Of a stretch of DNA of 35,188 nt, positions 26,084 to 34,216 are shown piece by piece (the first letter of the stretch is position 1; every line of letters begins with the position of its first letter). Below the pieces are notes generated by a model, which ran no database searches, was not told where the DNA came from, and worked only from the letters and a program-made list of their open reading frames with translations. The stretch is taken from contig JAQCYU010000025.1 of NCBI GenBank assembly GCA_027682925.1, forward strand, positions 1 through 35,188, in the 5' to 3' direction. The stretch is from Coriobacteriaceae bacterium AF45-21 (GTDB lineage: Bacteria; Actinomycetota; Coriobacteriia; Coriobacteriales; Coriobacteriaceae). The translations under genes were made by a program, and so were the position numbers.

Positions 26084-26572
26084 ATGGGGCTGTTCAAGAA
26101 GAAAAACCCGCAGGATGCCTTTGATCCCGATGTGTTTACCATCACGGATACGATTTTGGACCCGCCGCGGTTTACGTTTTTGCCGGCTATCTACCAGGAT
26201 GCCATGCGTCGCAAGTGGGCCGTACATCAGCGCGGCGGCGAGCCGAAGATTTTTGACTATGCGGACGTGTTGCAGTGCGAAGTGGCCGAGGCGGGCGATC
26301 CGGAGGCCGATGAAGCGGTCTCTAAACAGGAATTTGCCCAGCGTATTCTGGCAAATCCCGCTAAGGCGGCAAAAATGAACGCAGCCAAGCGTAATATGTG
26401 TCTTGGTATGGGCGTTGTTGTGGCGGTTCAGACGGGAAAAGACGAGGTTTCCAAACTAGAGATTCCCGTTATGACCGATGAAGTCAAACGCGATTCAAGC
26501 CTGTATAAGTCGTATCGGAATGTCGCCGAGAAGATCAAGGCCGAATTTGATGCCATGGGTGGTCTGGCCTAA
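26084..26572 (+). CDS. Hypothetical protein, 162 residues
   Basis: The protein starts MGLFKKKNPQDAFDPDVFTI and has no signal peptide or clear membrane span (a weak hydrophobic patch, MCLGMGVVVAVQT, lies near residues 106-118). RKWAVHQRGGEPKIFDYADVLQCEV resembles the small beta-rich domain of some DUF4428-like proteins, where a residue pattern such as KIFDYxDI/VxxxEL occurs; this is a weak likeness. ATG 26084 has RBS AGGAGAG six bases upstream; ATG 26063 is possible but lacks one. It sits 38 bp before the first GntR gene and could share its transcript. No function is assigned. Confidence 0.75.
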   Translation: MGLFKKKNPQDAFDPDVFTITDTILDPPRFTFLPAIYQDAMRRKWAVHQRGGEPKIFDYADVLQCEVAEAGDPEADEAVSKQEFAQRILANPAKAAKMNAAKRNMCLGMGVVVAVQTGKDEVSKLEIPVMTDEVKRDSSLYKSYRNVAEKIKAEFDAMGGLA

Positions 26573-26610
26573 TTTTGGCGACATACGTTTCTGAACGAGG
26601 AGTCTGTGCA

Positions 26611-27377
26611 ATGGCAGGCGAATCTTATGCAATTCCCCCCAAAGATCGTGCTGTTGAGGGGATTCTTTGGTATATCCAGCACCATCAGCTTGCCGGCGGC
26701 GATCGCCTGCCGGCCGAGCGCGTGCTGTGCGAAGAGATTGGCGTTTCGCGTACGGCGTTGCGCGCCGGTATCACGCGGCTCATCTCGTGTGGAACGCTCG
26801 AGAGCCGTCGCGGATCGGGTACGTATGTGTGTCCTCCCAAACCGCTCAATATCTTTCAGGAAACGTATAACTTTTCCGATGCTGTGCGGACTGCCGGTCT
26901 GCACCCCTCTTCTCGTCTGGTTTCCACCGGGGCCATCGAGGCGGATGAGGCACTTGCCGACAAGCTTGGGATTGCCGTAGGCGCTCCTTTGCTCCGCATG
27001 CAGCGTGTTCGACTTATTGAGGGCGAGCCGGCGTCAATCGAGACGGCTCACGTTAACCTGTCCCTGTGCCCCTCGCTTCCCGATCACGATTTTGAGTGTG
27101 AGGCCTTTACGATGTCTTGCTCAAAGAAGGTGGCGTGCGCGTTGAGCATGGACGTGAGCATATCTCCATCTCGCGTTTGAACGCCGAAGAGGCCGAGTTG
27201 CTCCAGCAAGAAGAGGGAACGCCGGTGTTCTATGAGAGCACGATAGAATTTGATAAGGACATGCGTTTTGTGGAACATTGCAAATCGGTGATTTTGCCCA
27301 CAAAGTTCCGCTTTGCCGATAACGGCGAAAAGAACGGCATGAGGAGCGTGGCAGGTGAACAATGGCTGAAACAGTAG
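26611..27377 (+). pseudogene. GntR/UTRA transcriptional regulator, frameshifted
   Basis: Winged-helix GntR domain at residues 8-75 (RAVEGILWYIQHHQLAGGDR..LPAERVLCEEIGVSRTALRAGITRLI..GSGTYV), then a UTRA domain (APLLRMQRVRLIEGEPASIETAHVNL). The frame breaks near 27100; the rest (LLKEGGVRVEHGREHISISRLNAEEAELL..TPVFYESTIEFDKDMRFVEHCKSVIL) resumes one frame over. One missing base (GAGGGCC read as GAGGCC) gives 255 residues ..CEGLYDVLLKEGG... ATG 26611 has GAGGAG upstream. Its end overlaps the next GntR gene by 16 bases, so both are co-translated. It probably senses a phosphorylated sugar or amino-sugar derivative of the downstream locus. Confidence 0.85.
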
Positions 27378-28075
27378 ATGCCACCCCGGTTTATATGCGC
27401 ATTCGACGCCGCATCGAGGAGCGTATCGAGCGCGGTATATATCCCACGGGTTCCATGATTCCGTCCGAAAAAGACCTCGCCGAGGAATTTGGTACGACGC
27501 GCTTGACCATCCGAAGCGCTGTCGATGAGCTGGTTCGGCGTGGGCAGATTCGACGCGTCCGCGGAAAGGGCGCGTTTGTGGCACAGAAAGTGCCCGTTGC
27601 CTACGAGCGAACGGGAGGCTTTCGCGAATCGGTTCGCGCTTCGGGCGGCGAGCCGTCCGTCCGCATCCTCGCGCGTTCCAAGCGTTATGCGGGTCCATAT
27701 TATGCCAACCTGTTTGGCATTGCCGAGGACGATTTACTGTATTCGATTCGGCGTTTGAACTGCGTCAACGGCGATCCCGTATCGATTGAGATGGCGTTCA
27801 TCCCGTGCCTGCTGTTTCCCACAATCGAAGATATTGACGTGTCGGTCTTCAGTTTGTACGAGACCTATGAGATGTTGGGCCGAAAGCCGGTCATGGCACA
27901 GGAAAAGCTCGATATCGAAGCGCTGGGCGCGCGAGATGCCGGCCTGCTTGGACTGGAGCAGGGCGATCTTGCCTTGACGCTTGAGTGCGTGAGCTTCGAT
28001 GCGAGCGGCCAGGCGATCGAGTACGTCAAGTCGTTTAACCGCGGTGATGCGGGTGGATATACCTATACGTACTAG
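27362..28075 (+). CDS. GntR/UTRA transcriptional regulator
   Basis: 237 residues. GntR winged helix at 1-75 (VYMRIRRRIEERIERGIYPTGSMIPSEKDLAEEFGTTRLTIRSAVDELVRRGQIRRVRGKGAFV), UTRA domain at 90-235 (LLYSIRRLNCVNGDPVSIEMAFIP, GLLGLEQGDLALTLECVSFDASGQAIEYVKSF). The start overlaps the 3' end of the preceding GntR gene by 16 bases. The 190-bp gap downstream carries a palindrome (28231-28245) of the TGGTAT-type bound by HutC/NagR-like regulators, so one or both regulators likely control the SIS-PTS operon. Confidence 0.92.
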   Translation: MAETVDATPVYMRIRRRIEERIERGIYPTGSMIPSEKDLAEEFGTTRLTIRSAVDELVRRGQIRRVRGKGAFVAQKVPVAYERTGGFRESVRASGGEPSVRILARSKRYAGPYYANLFGIAEDDLLYSIRRLNCVNGDPVSIEMAFIPCLLFPTIEDIDVSVFSLYETYEMLGRKPVMAQEKLDIEALGARDAGLLGLEQGDLALTLECVSFDASGQAIEYVKSFNRGDAGGYTYTY

Positions 28076-28198
28076 CTGGTTTTTGCATAACGGGCTGAAA
28101 AGCTGACGGAATTTTGATTTGTTGAGCAGACTGCATATACGACCTTACATGGCTCAAAATCGACCGTTCGCCGATGGGGACAAATTAATCGACAAAGA

Positions 28199-28245
28199 GG
28201 TATCAAAAAGCCGTAACCTGTAACTGTGATTGGTATCAAATACTA
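28199..28245 (+). promoter_or_regulatory. Operator region upstream of the SIS-PTS operon
   Basis: TGGTATCAAATACTA (28231-28245) is an inverted repeat of TGGTAT/ATACTA around CAA. Its half GGTATCAAA is repeated at 28199-28207, 33 bp upstream (three helical turns). The site lies 24 bases before the ATG and probably overlaps the promoter. GntR/HutC-type regulators use similar GGTnTAnACC-like sites. Confidence 0.55.
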
Positions 28246-28268
28246 ATGATTTGTTACGAGGTGAGACG

Positions 28269-29384
28269 ATGAAGATGCTCGATTACGTTCAGCTTGCCCA
28301 TGTGCGTATGGGAGAGAACCTCGAGCGTTCGTCTGAGCTGGTAGCGCAGCTCGTTGATATTTTCCAGTCCGGTTCTTTTGACGCGCTGCGCATCGTTGCT
28401 TCGGGTTCGTCGCGCCATGCCGCCGATTGCGCCCGCGATTACCTGCAAGATACCCTGCAAATGCAGGTGTCCGTTGTGACGCCCGAGGCCTTCGTCGATT
28501 TTGAACACACCTATCCGCAGCATGCGCTCAACATTGCCGTTTCGCAGAGCGGCTATTCGACCAATACGATCGCGGCTCTTGATTACATGCGCGCGCACGA
28601 TATGGCTGCAGTTGCGCTCACGGCAAACGTCGAGGCACCCATCAAGGAACACGCTGACATCGTTCTTGACTACGGTGTGGGTGTCGAGTCGGTGGACTTT
28701 GTGACTCTGGGCGTCGAGGTTCTCGTTGAGTACCTGGTGCTCTTTGGTATTTACGGCGGCCAGGCGCGCGGAACGATTGACGCCAAGGGCGTTGCCCAGC
28801 GTCTTGACGACCTGCGCGAGGCTATCCAGGCCAATGCCGTGATGTGCAAGATCGCCGAGGCATATGTCCAAGACCACATGCTTGAGCTTTCTGAGCACAT
28901 GCCCGCCATGGTCGTCGGCAACGGCCCCAACTATGGCGTTGCCGAAGAGGCAGCCCTCAAGCTGAGCGAGACCATCAAGATTCCTGCCATGCATCACGAG
29001 GGCGAGGAGTTCGTCCACGGTCCCGAGATGCAGATAACCCCAGGCTACCTAGTGTTTATCGTCGACGATCCGCAGGGGTCGGAGCGTCTTGCGAATATCG
29101 CCGATGCGCTATCGAACGTTACGACAAAAACGGTGCTGCTCACGGCCCATCCCAGGGGTAGGGCTCACGAGGTTGCGGTGCCTCAGGTGGCTCCGCTGCT
29201 CAGCGCAATTCCCAATCTTGTGTTCTTCCAGACGATTGCGGCCACAATCGCCGAGCGTCTGAAGTCATGGGACGTACACCCGTATCTCGATGCCGTCTCC
29301 AAACAGATGGAGGTTAAGGCGGAGGGCTACGAAGAGTCAGTCAATGCGCTTAAGGCCAAAGCGGCCGAGTGTTACGGAATGTAA
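28269..29384 (+). CDS. Double-SIS sugar-phosphate enzyme, GlmS/deglycase type
   Basis: 371 residues with two SIS domains, as in the isomerase half of GlmS and in fructosamine deglycases. SIS1 holds VASGSSRHAADCARDYL and AVSQSGYSTNT (phosphosugar-binding Ser motifs). SIS2 holds VVGNGPNYGVAEEAALKLSETIKIPAMHHEGEEFVHGPEM, with the conserved HEGEEFxHGP segment. No glutaminase domain. Such proteins isomerise or deaminate amino-sugar phosphates or cleave glycated amino-acid phosphates. Context (a second deglycase-like gene, Man-type PTS, FrlC-like epimerase) favours a GfrE/GfrF-like deglycase. RBS GAGGTGAG precedes ATG 28269. It opens the operon. Confidence 0.88.
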   Translation: MKMLDYVQLAHVRMGENLERSSELVAQLVDIFQSGSFDALRIVASGSSRHAADCARDYLQDTLQMQVSVVTPEAFVDFEHTYPQHALNIAVSQSGYSTNTIAALDYMRAHDMAAVALTANVEAPIKEHADIVLDYGVGVESVDFVTLGVEVLVEYLVLFGIYGGQARGTIDAKGVAQRLDDLREAIQANAVMCKIAEAYVQDHMLELSEHMPAMVVGNGPNYGVAEEAALKLSETIKIPAMHHEGEEFVHGPEMQITPGYLVFIVDDPQGSERLANIADALSNVTTKTVLLTAHPRGRAHEVAVPQVAPLLSAIPNLVFFQTIAATIAERLKSWDVHPYLDAVSKQMEVKAEGYEESVNALKAKAAECYGM

Positions 29385-29444
29385 GCGGGTTTTGATGCCC
29401 GTTGGCATGGGGGATGTGGAGACAACCCCAGAAAGGAGAGACAA

Positions 29445-30504
29445 ATGAAGGAAACCGAGAAGATCGAGATCATGCACTTCGACCAGGAGGGCTACCTCGA
29501 GGACGGCAGGAACGTCTACGAGGCCGGCAAGCGGATGACCGCCCTGGCCGACCGCGTGCACGAGGAGGGCTACGACGCCGTCTTCCTGATGGGCGTCGGC
29601 GGCACCTGGGACGAGTTCATGCAGCTCGAGTACCTCATGAACAAGTTCGGCGACCGCGACCTCGAGGTCTACCTGATCCACGCCGCCGAGTGGAACGTCA
29701 TGGGCCACAAGCGCATGACCGACAAATCCGTCGTGCTGACCGCCTCCGAGTCCGGCACCACCCCCGAGGTGCTCGAGGCCGTCGGCAAGATGAGGGAGAT
29801 GGGCGTGCGCGTCTTCGCCATGACCAAGCCCGAGGCCCCATCGGCCAGGCTGTGGGTGCCGAGAACTGCGTCGCATGGCTTCTGACCATGGTTCGGGCGG
29901 CTGCGAGAAGGGCTACTACCTCGCCGACTGCTTCGGCCTGCGCCTGCTCAACCGCCGCGGCTGCTTCCCGCAGTTCGATAAGTTCATCGAGCAGACCAAG
30001 GACGTTTGGACCCACCTGGTTGACATCCGCAAGAGCTTCGAGCCGCGCGCCGAGGAGCTCGCCAAGAAGTACGCCCTGGCCCCCTACACCATGTTCATCG
30101 GCTCCGGTGCCCTGTGGGGCGAGACGATCCTGTTCTCGATGTGCATCCTCGAGGAGATGCAGTGGAAGCGCACCCGCTACATCACCTCGGCCGACTTCTT
30201 CCACGGCACCCTCGAGCTCGTGGAGCCCGGCGTCCCCGTGTTCCTGTTCATGGGCGAGGACGAGAACCGCAAGCTCGACGAGCGCGTCCGCGCGTTCCTC
30301 AACCGCGGCGTGACCGGCGACACCGACATCAACATCATCGACACCGCCGAGTTCGCGATCCCCGGCCTTGACGACGAGTTCCGCGTCATCGTGTCTCCGT
30401 GGATCCTCTCCTCGCTGATCACCGATCGCCTTGCCGCTTACTACGAGACGGTCACCAAGCACAACCTCAACTACCGTCGCTACTATCACCAGTTCGATTA
30501 CTAA
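29445..30504 (+). pseudogene. SIS-domain deglycase-like protein (FrlB type), frameshifted
   Basis: Resembles fructoselysine-6-phosphate deglycase FrlB: AVFLMGVGGTWDEFMQLEY, ASESGTTPEVLEAV, GYYLADCFGLRLLNRRGCFPQFDKF, FIGSGALWGETILFSMCILEEMQW, TSADFFHGTLELVE. Two breaks are seen. Near 29839 the frame shifts to PIGQAVGAENCVA, and near 29873 to MASDHGSGGCEKG. Restoring one base at each (GAGGGCCCC and GTCGCCATGG) gives 353 residues, close to FrlB. RBS AAAGGAGAG precedes ATG 29445. Codons are extremely biased toward C/G endings, more than neighbours, implying high expression. It should release glucose 6-phosphate and an amine from a glycated amino-acid phosphate; substrate unproven. Confidence 0.85.
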
Positions 30505-30539
30505 TCGGCGACAAATTAGCTACTGATCAAGAAGCACCC

Positions 30540-30568
30540 TGCCCGGGCGCATGCGTCCGGGCATTTTT
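30540..30568 (+). terminator. Intra-operon terminator or attenuator
   Basis: TGCCCGG-GCGCATGCGT-CCGGGCA (30540-30562) is followed by TTTTTAT. It lies between the deglycase-like genes and the PTS genes with no clear new promoter, so partial termination would set higher levels of the enzymes than of the transporter. Confidence 0.8.
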
Positions 30569-30597
30569 ATGCCGAAGTTCGCAAGAAGGGGAATCGA

Positions 30598-31014
30598 ATG
30601 AGGCAGTTTATCGTTGCATCCCATGCTCATTTTGCGTCCGGAATCGTCGAGAGCATTGGGCTACTCTCGGGCGAGCGCGAGAACGTCCATGCGCTGTCTA
30701 TGTATGTCGACGGAAACGAGGACCTGGTCAAGGAGGCCGCAGCGATTCTGGACGGCTTTGCCGCGGACGATGAGGTCGTCGTTTGCACCGACCTCTTTGG
30801 CGGCAGCGTCAACAACGAGTTCACCAAGATCGTCCAGACGCGTCCCAACACGCACCTGGTGACCAATATGAATCTGCCGCTCCTTATTCAGCTGCTGTTC
30901 GTGCCCGACTCCACCCCGATCGATGAGGCCATTCGCCAGATCGTCGAGGCGGACGACACCAAGGTCAAGTACGTCAACGACCTGCTGGGGCAGGCCGAAC
31001 TCGATGAGTTTTAA
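30598..31014 (+). CDS. PTS mannose-family EIIA component
   Basis: 138 residues. Cytoplasmic phosphocarrier that takes phosphate from HPr. The phosphorylated His is His9 in IVASHAHFASG, matching His10 of ManX in TH/SH context. VVCTDLFGGSVNNEF corresponds to the family DxxGGSPxN segment. RBS AGAAGGGG precedes ATG 30598. It is the first of four PTS genes (A-B-C-D) with 8-16-bp gaps or overlaps. Confidence 0.93.
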   Translation: MRQFIVASHAHFASGIVESIGLLSGERENVHALSMYVDGNEDLVKEAAAILDGFAADDEVVVCTDLFGGSVNNEFTKIVQTRPNTHLVTNMNLPLLIQLLFVPDSTPIDEAIRQIVEADDTKVKYVNDLLGQAELDEF

Positions 31015-31030
31015 TCGTTAGGAGCACATC

Positions 31031-31501
31031 ATGATTCAGATGATTCGCGTGGACTATCGACTGCTTCACGGCCAGGTTGCCGTTAGCTGGACCTCGGCTC
31101 TGGGTGCCGACTGCATCCTGTTAGTGAGCGACACGGTCCTCAACGACAAGCTTCGTCTGCAGGCCCTGTCCCTTGCAAAGCCCGAAGGATGCAAGGTCGT
31201 CGTCAAAAACACCGAGGATGCCGTCAAGGCGCTCCAGAGCGGTGTGACCGACAAGTACAAGCTCTTCGTGGTTTGCGAGACGATCCAACAGGCCGGTGCC
31301 GTCGCCAAGGCGATGGGCGTCAAGAAGATCAACCTCGGCAATGTGGCCTTTAGCGAGGATGCCCGCCAGGTCTCGACGAGCGTATTCCTTACGCCCGAGA
31401 ACGAGGCCTACGTGAAGGAGCTACTCGGCGAGGGCTATGAGCTGTTCATTCAGATGATTCCGGCGGATGCGAAGACTGACGCCGCAAAGGTCATCGGTTA
31501 G
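31031..31501 (+). CDS. PTS mannose/fructose/sorbose-family EIIB component
   Basis: 156 residues, normal for the family. It transfers phosphate from EIIA to the sugar. The active-site His is His13 in VDYRLLHGQVAVSW; most relatives have VDDRLIHGQV. Further family blocks: ILLVSDTVLNDKLRLQAL and KKINLGNVAF. RBS TTAGGAGC precedes ATG 31031. It starts 16 bases after EIIA and ends 8 bases before EIIC. Confidence 0.94.
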   Translation: MIQMIRVDYRLLHGQVAVSWTSALGADCILLVSDTVLNDKLRLQALSLAKPEGCKVVVKNTEDAVKALQSGVTDKYKLFVVCETIQQAGAVAKAMGVKKINLGNVAFSEDARQVSTSVFLTPENEAYVKELLGEGYELFIQMIPADAKTDAAKVIG

Positions 31502-31509
31502 GGGCTGTC

Positions 31510-32301
31510 ATGGTTATCAAGACGATCCTGATTTTCCTGATTGCCCTTTTGGGCTATTCCGAGTGGCTGACCGGTACGAGTTACCTTCAGCGCCCCATTG
31601 TGCTCGGACCGTTGGTCGGCCTTGTCATGGGCGATGTGGTGACCGGCACCATTATGGGCGCCACGATGGAGCTTGCCATGGTCGGTGCCATCTCGGTCGG
31701 TGCGTATAACCCGCCCGATACGATTTCCGGAACCATTCTGGGCGTGTCGCTTGCCATGCAGGCCGGCGCGGACGCTTCGGCGGCCCTGACCCTGGGCATT
31801 CCCATCGCAACGATCGTCCTGGCGCTCGATACGGCCCTGGGCCAGCCGGTCATGCTGCTGCTGGTGCACCGTATCGACAAAAACGTCGAGGACGGAGACA
31901 CCAAGGCCATCACGCGCAACATGCTCATCGCCGGTTACGCGCAGAGCTGGTGCGGCCTGCTGATCATTCCCCTGGCATTCTTCTTTGGCGCCGATGCTGT
32001 TGCCAGCCTGCTCAACATCATCCCCGATTTCGTTCAGACCGGCATGGATGTCGCCGCCGCCTTCTTGCCCGCACTCGGCTTTGCGATGCTGGCGCAGATG
32101 ATTATGAACAAAACAGTGGCTCCGTTCTTCTTCGCTGGCTTCTTCCTCGTCGCCTACTTTGGCATTAGCACGACTGGCGTGGCGATCTTTGCCGCGATTA
32201 TCGTCGTCGCGATGACGGTTTTGGGTGACAAGAAAAAGGCGGAGCAGCCCGCAGCGGCAACCGAGGATCCTGCGATTGGGAGTGGGTTCGATGAGTTTTA
32301 A
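31510..32301 (+). CDS. PTS mannose/fructose/sorbose-family EIIC component
   Basis: 263 residues, integral membrane. Family signature LQRPIVLGPLVGLVMGDVVTGTIMGATMELAMVGAISVGA..PPDTISGTILG, with about seven or eight membrane segments. It forms the sugar channel together with EIID. RBS TTAGGGG precedes ATG 31510. The polar C-terminal tail (DKKKAEQPAAATEDPAIGSGFDEF) overlaps the EIID start by 11 bases, indicating coupling. Confidence 0.94.
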   Translation: MVIKTILIFLIALLGYSEWLTGTSYLQRPIVLGPLVGLVMGDVVTGTIMGATMELAMVGAISVGAYNPPDTISGTILGVSLAMQAGADASAALTLGIPIATIVLALDTALGQPVMLLLVHRIDKNVEDGDTKAITRNMLIAGYAQSWCGLLIIPLAFFFGADAVASLLNIIPDFVQTGMDVAAAFLPALGFAMLAQMIMNKTVAPFFFAGFFLVAYFGISTTGVAIFAAIIVVAMTVLGDKKKAEQPAAATEDPAIGSGFDEF

Positions 32302-33127
32302 GTTTGAGTCTTCTTACGACGGGCTGATTTCCCGCGCAGACCTTAAGAAGCTGTTCTGGCGCTCGATTCCCTATGAGCATTCCTGGAACTACGAGCGTAT
32401 GGGCCATATCGGCTTTATGTGGGCCCTTATGCCGATCCTTCGCAAGCTGTATCCGCAGGATGCGGACTTTAAGGCCGCACTCAAGCGCCATATGGAGCTC
32501 TATAACGTCACGCCGTATATCTCGACGCTCCCCATGTCCATTGCTGCCGCAATGGAAGAAGTCAACGCCACCGAAGATAACTTTGACACGAGCGCGATCT
32601 CTAATGTCAAGCTTGCTTTGATGGGACCGCTGTCCGGCGTGGGCGATGCCTTCTACTGGGGTACGCTGCGAATTTTGGCAACGGGTGTCGGCACGTCGCT
32701 GGCGCTGCAGGGCTCTATTCTTGGCCCGATTTTGTTCCTGCTCGTGTTCAACGTTCCCCACTACATCATCCGTTACCTGCTGACGTTTGTGGGATATCGC
32801 TTTGGCTCGGACATGATCAGCAAGGTCCAGGAATCGGGCATTATGGATACGATCGTCAAGATGGCCTCTATCATGGGCGCCATGGTGATCGGCGCTATGA
32901 CCATGGAGATGGTCACCGTGGACATTCCGCTCATGGTCGGCGCGGGCGATGGCGCTCAGACGCTCGCCGAGCTGCTCAACGGAATCTTCCCGGGCTTTGT
33001 CACGATGGGGCTGTTTGGAATTGTCTATCTCATGCTCAAGAAGAAGATGAATCCGCTGCTCATCATGCTCGTGATCCTGCTCGTGAGTATCGCCGGCGCG
33101 TTCTTTGGAGTGCTTGGTGTTCAGTAG
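32291..33127 (+). CDS. PTS mannose/fructose/sorbose-family EIID component
   Basis: 278 residues. Family blocks: LFWRSIPYEHSWNYERMGHIGFMWALMPIL, FNVTPYISTLPMSIAAAMEE-like YNVTPYISTLPMSIAAAMEE, KLALMGPLSGVGDAFYWGTLRIL, and C-terminal membrane helices. Together with EIIC it makes the permease. The start at 32291 (MSFKFESSYD) lies inside the 3' end of EIIC and has GGGAG upstream; the longer open frame from 32225 is EIIC in another frame. Confidence 0.94.
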   Translation: MSFKFESSYDGLISRADLKKLFWRSIPYEHSWNYERMGHIGFMWALMPILRKLYPQDADFKAALKRHMELYNVTPYISTLPMSIAAAMEEVNATEDNFDTSAISNVKLALMGPLSGVGDAFYWGTLRILATGVGTSLALQGSILGPILFLLVFNVPHYIIRYLLTFVGYRFGSDMISKVQESGIMDTIVKMASIMGAMVIGAMTMEMVTVDIPLMVGAGDGAQTLAELLNGIFPGFVTMGLFGIVYLMLKKKMNPLLIMLVILLVSIAGAFFGVLGVQ

Positions 33128-33158
33128 GGTATCCGTCATAATTAAAACAATATAAGAG

Positions 33159-33196
33159 GGGGCGTCGCGCACATTGTGCTGCGGCGCCCTTTTGCC
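33159..33196 (+). terminator. Hairpin between EIID and the epimerase gene
   Basis: GGGGCGTCGC..GCGGCGCCC forms a GC stem around GCACATTGTGC and is followed by TTTTG. It may partly terminate before the epimerase gene. Confidence 0.55.
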
Positions 33197-33210
33197 GAAA
33201 GGTGGACAAG

Positions 33211-34047
33211 ATGGAGTATCCGCAGCTTGCCGTCATGAATATCAGCCATCGTTATTTTGACCTTGAGGAATTCTTTTCCTCGGCAGCGGCCTCGGGCTAC
33301 ACGTGTTGCGAGCTTTGGACCGGGGCGATGCATCTGTATGTCGATTGCCATGGATACGATTCGATCGAGCAGGTGCGGGAGCTGTCACAGCGGTATGGGG
33401 TTCGGATTGTGGGGCTTTGTCCCGAACAGAACAACCCCAAGCCGTGGAATATCGCGGCGCGCGGGAATGAGGCGCGTACCCGCACGCTCGCGTACTTTAA
33501 GAACGTTGTGGATATCGCGGCGGAACTTGGAGCCGAGCAAGTCATGGTCTCGAGCGGCTGGGCATTTTTGAACGAGCCGATCGAGGATGCGTGGGGTCGC
33601 AGCGCCTCGATGCTGCGTGCGATTGCCGAGCATGCGGGAGAACGCGGCGTGCGACTGGTGCTCGAAGCCCTACAGCCGGTTGAGTCGATGATCGTGAACT
33701 CGGCGGCCGATACGAAGCGCATGATCGAGGCAGTTGATCATCCGGCGCTTAAGGCGTGTCTGGATATGGGCGCCATGGCGGTGGCGGGGGATACCATCGA
33801 TGATTACTTCGATCTGCTTGGCGAAGATGTCGCCCACGTGCATTTTGTCGATGTTGCGGCAGATGGCACGACGCATCTTGCCTGGGGTGACGGCGACCGC
33901 GATATGCGCGCTGACCTGGATAGGCTGGTGGCGCGCGGCTATCGCGGAGTTGTTTCGGCCGAGACCTATGACGGGCGCTATTTTGCCGACCCCGCAGCTG
34001 CCGATGCGCAGGTAATGGCAGAGTATCGTCGTGCGATTGGCGCCTAG
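33211..34047 (+). CDS. FrlC-like sugar epimerase (xylose-isomerase-type TIM barrel)
   Basis: 278 residues of the AP-endonuclease-2/xylose-isomerase-like TIM-barrel family. By eye it parallels E. coli fructoselysine 3-epimerase FrlC along its length: YGVRIVGLCPEQNNPKPWNI, ELGAEQVMVSSGWAFL, RGVRLVLEALQPVESMIVNSA, LKACLDMGAMAV, VAHVHFVD, and SAETYD. Glu in LEALQ, Asp in CLDMG, His in HVHFVD and Glu in SAETYD are the expected metal ligands. FrlC links psicoselysine to fructoselysine in E. coli; the same role with a Man-type PTS is inferred. ATG 33211 is chosen with AAAGGTGG upstream; GTG 33202 would overlap that RBS. Confidence 0.87.
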   Translation: MEYPQLAVMNISHRYFDLEEFFSSAAASGYTCCELWTGAMHLYVDCHGYDSIEQVRELSQRYGVRIVGLCPEQNNPKPWNIAARGNEARTRTLAYFKNVVDIAAELGAEQVMVSSGWAFLNEPIEDAWGRSASMLRAIAEHAGERGVRLVLEALQPVESMIVNSAADTKRMIEAVDHPALKACLDMGAMAVAGDTIDDYFDLLGEDVAHVHFVDVAADGTTHLAWGDGDRDMRADLDRLVARGYRGVVSAETYDGRYFADPAAADAQVMAEYRRAIGA

Positions 34048-34150
34048 GTGGGGTTGGGCTGCGGCAATCTACTCTATGTTTCCAGATGAATACGGTGTGA
34101 GCGGCTGCGACGGATTTTCCCCGCAAGCACTCTAGTATGCTAAAGTACCC

Positions 34151-34180
34151 AGAAGACCGGCGGAGCTACGCCGGTCTTCT
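34151..34180 (+). terminator. Terminator between the epimerase gene and hisZ
   Basis: AGAAGACCGGCG-GAGCTA-CGCCGGTCTTCT is a perfect 12-bp stem followed by GTTCTAT. It probably ends the sugar operon; it could also lie in the hisZ leader. No run of His codons or T-box features is seen. Confidence 0.7.
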
Positions 34181-34216
34181 GTTCTATACGAAATACAGCA
34201 TGAGGAGGCTCACCAG

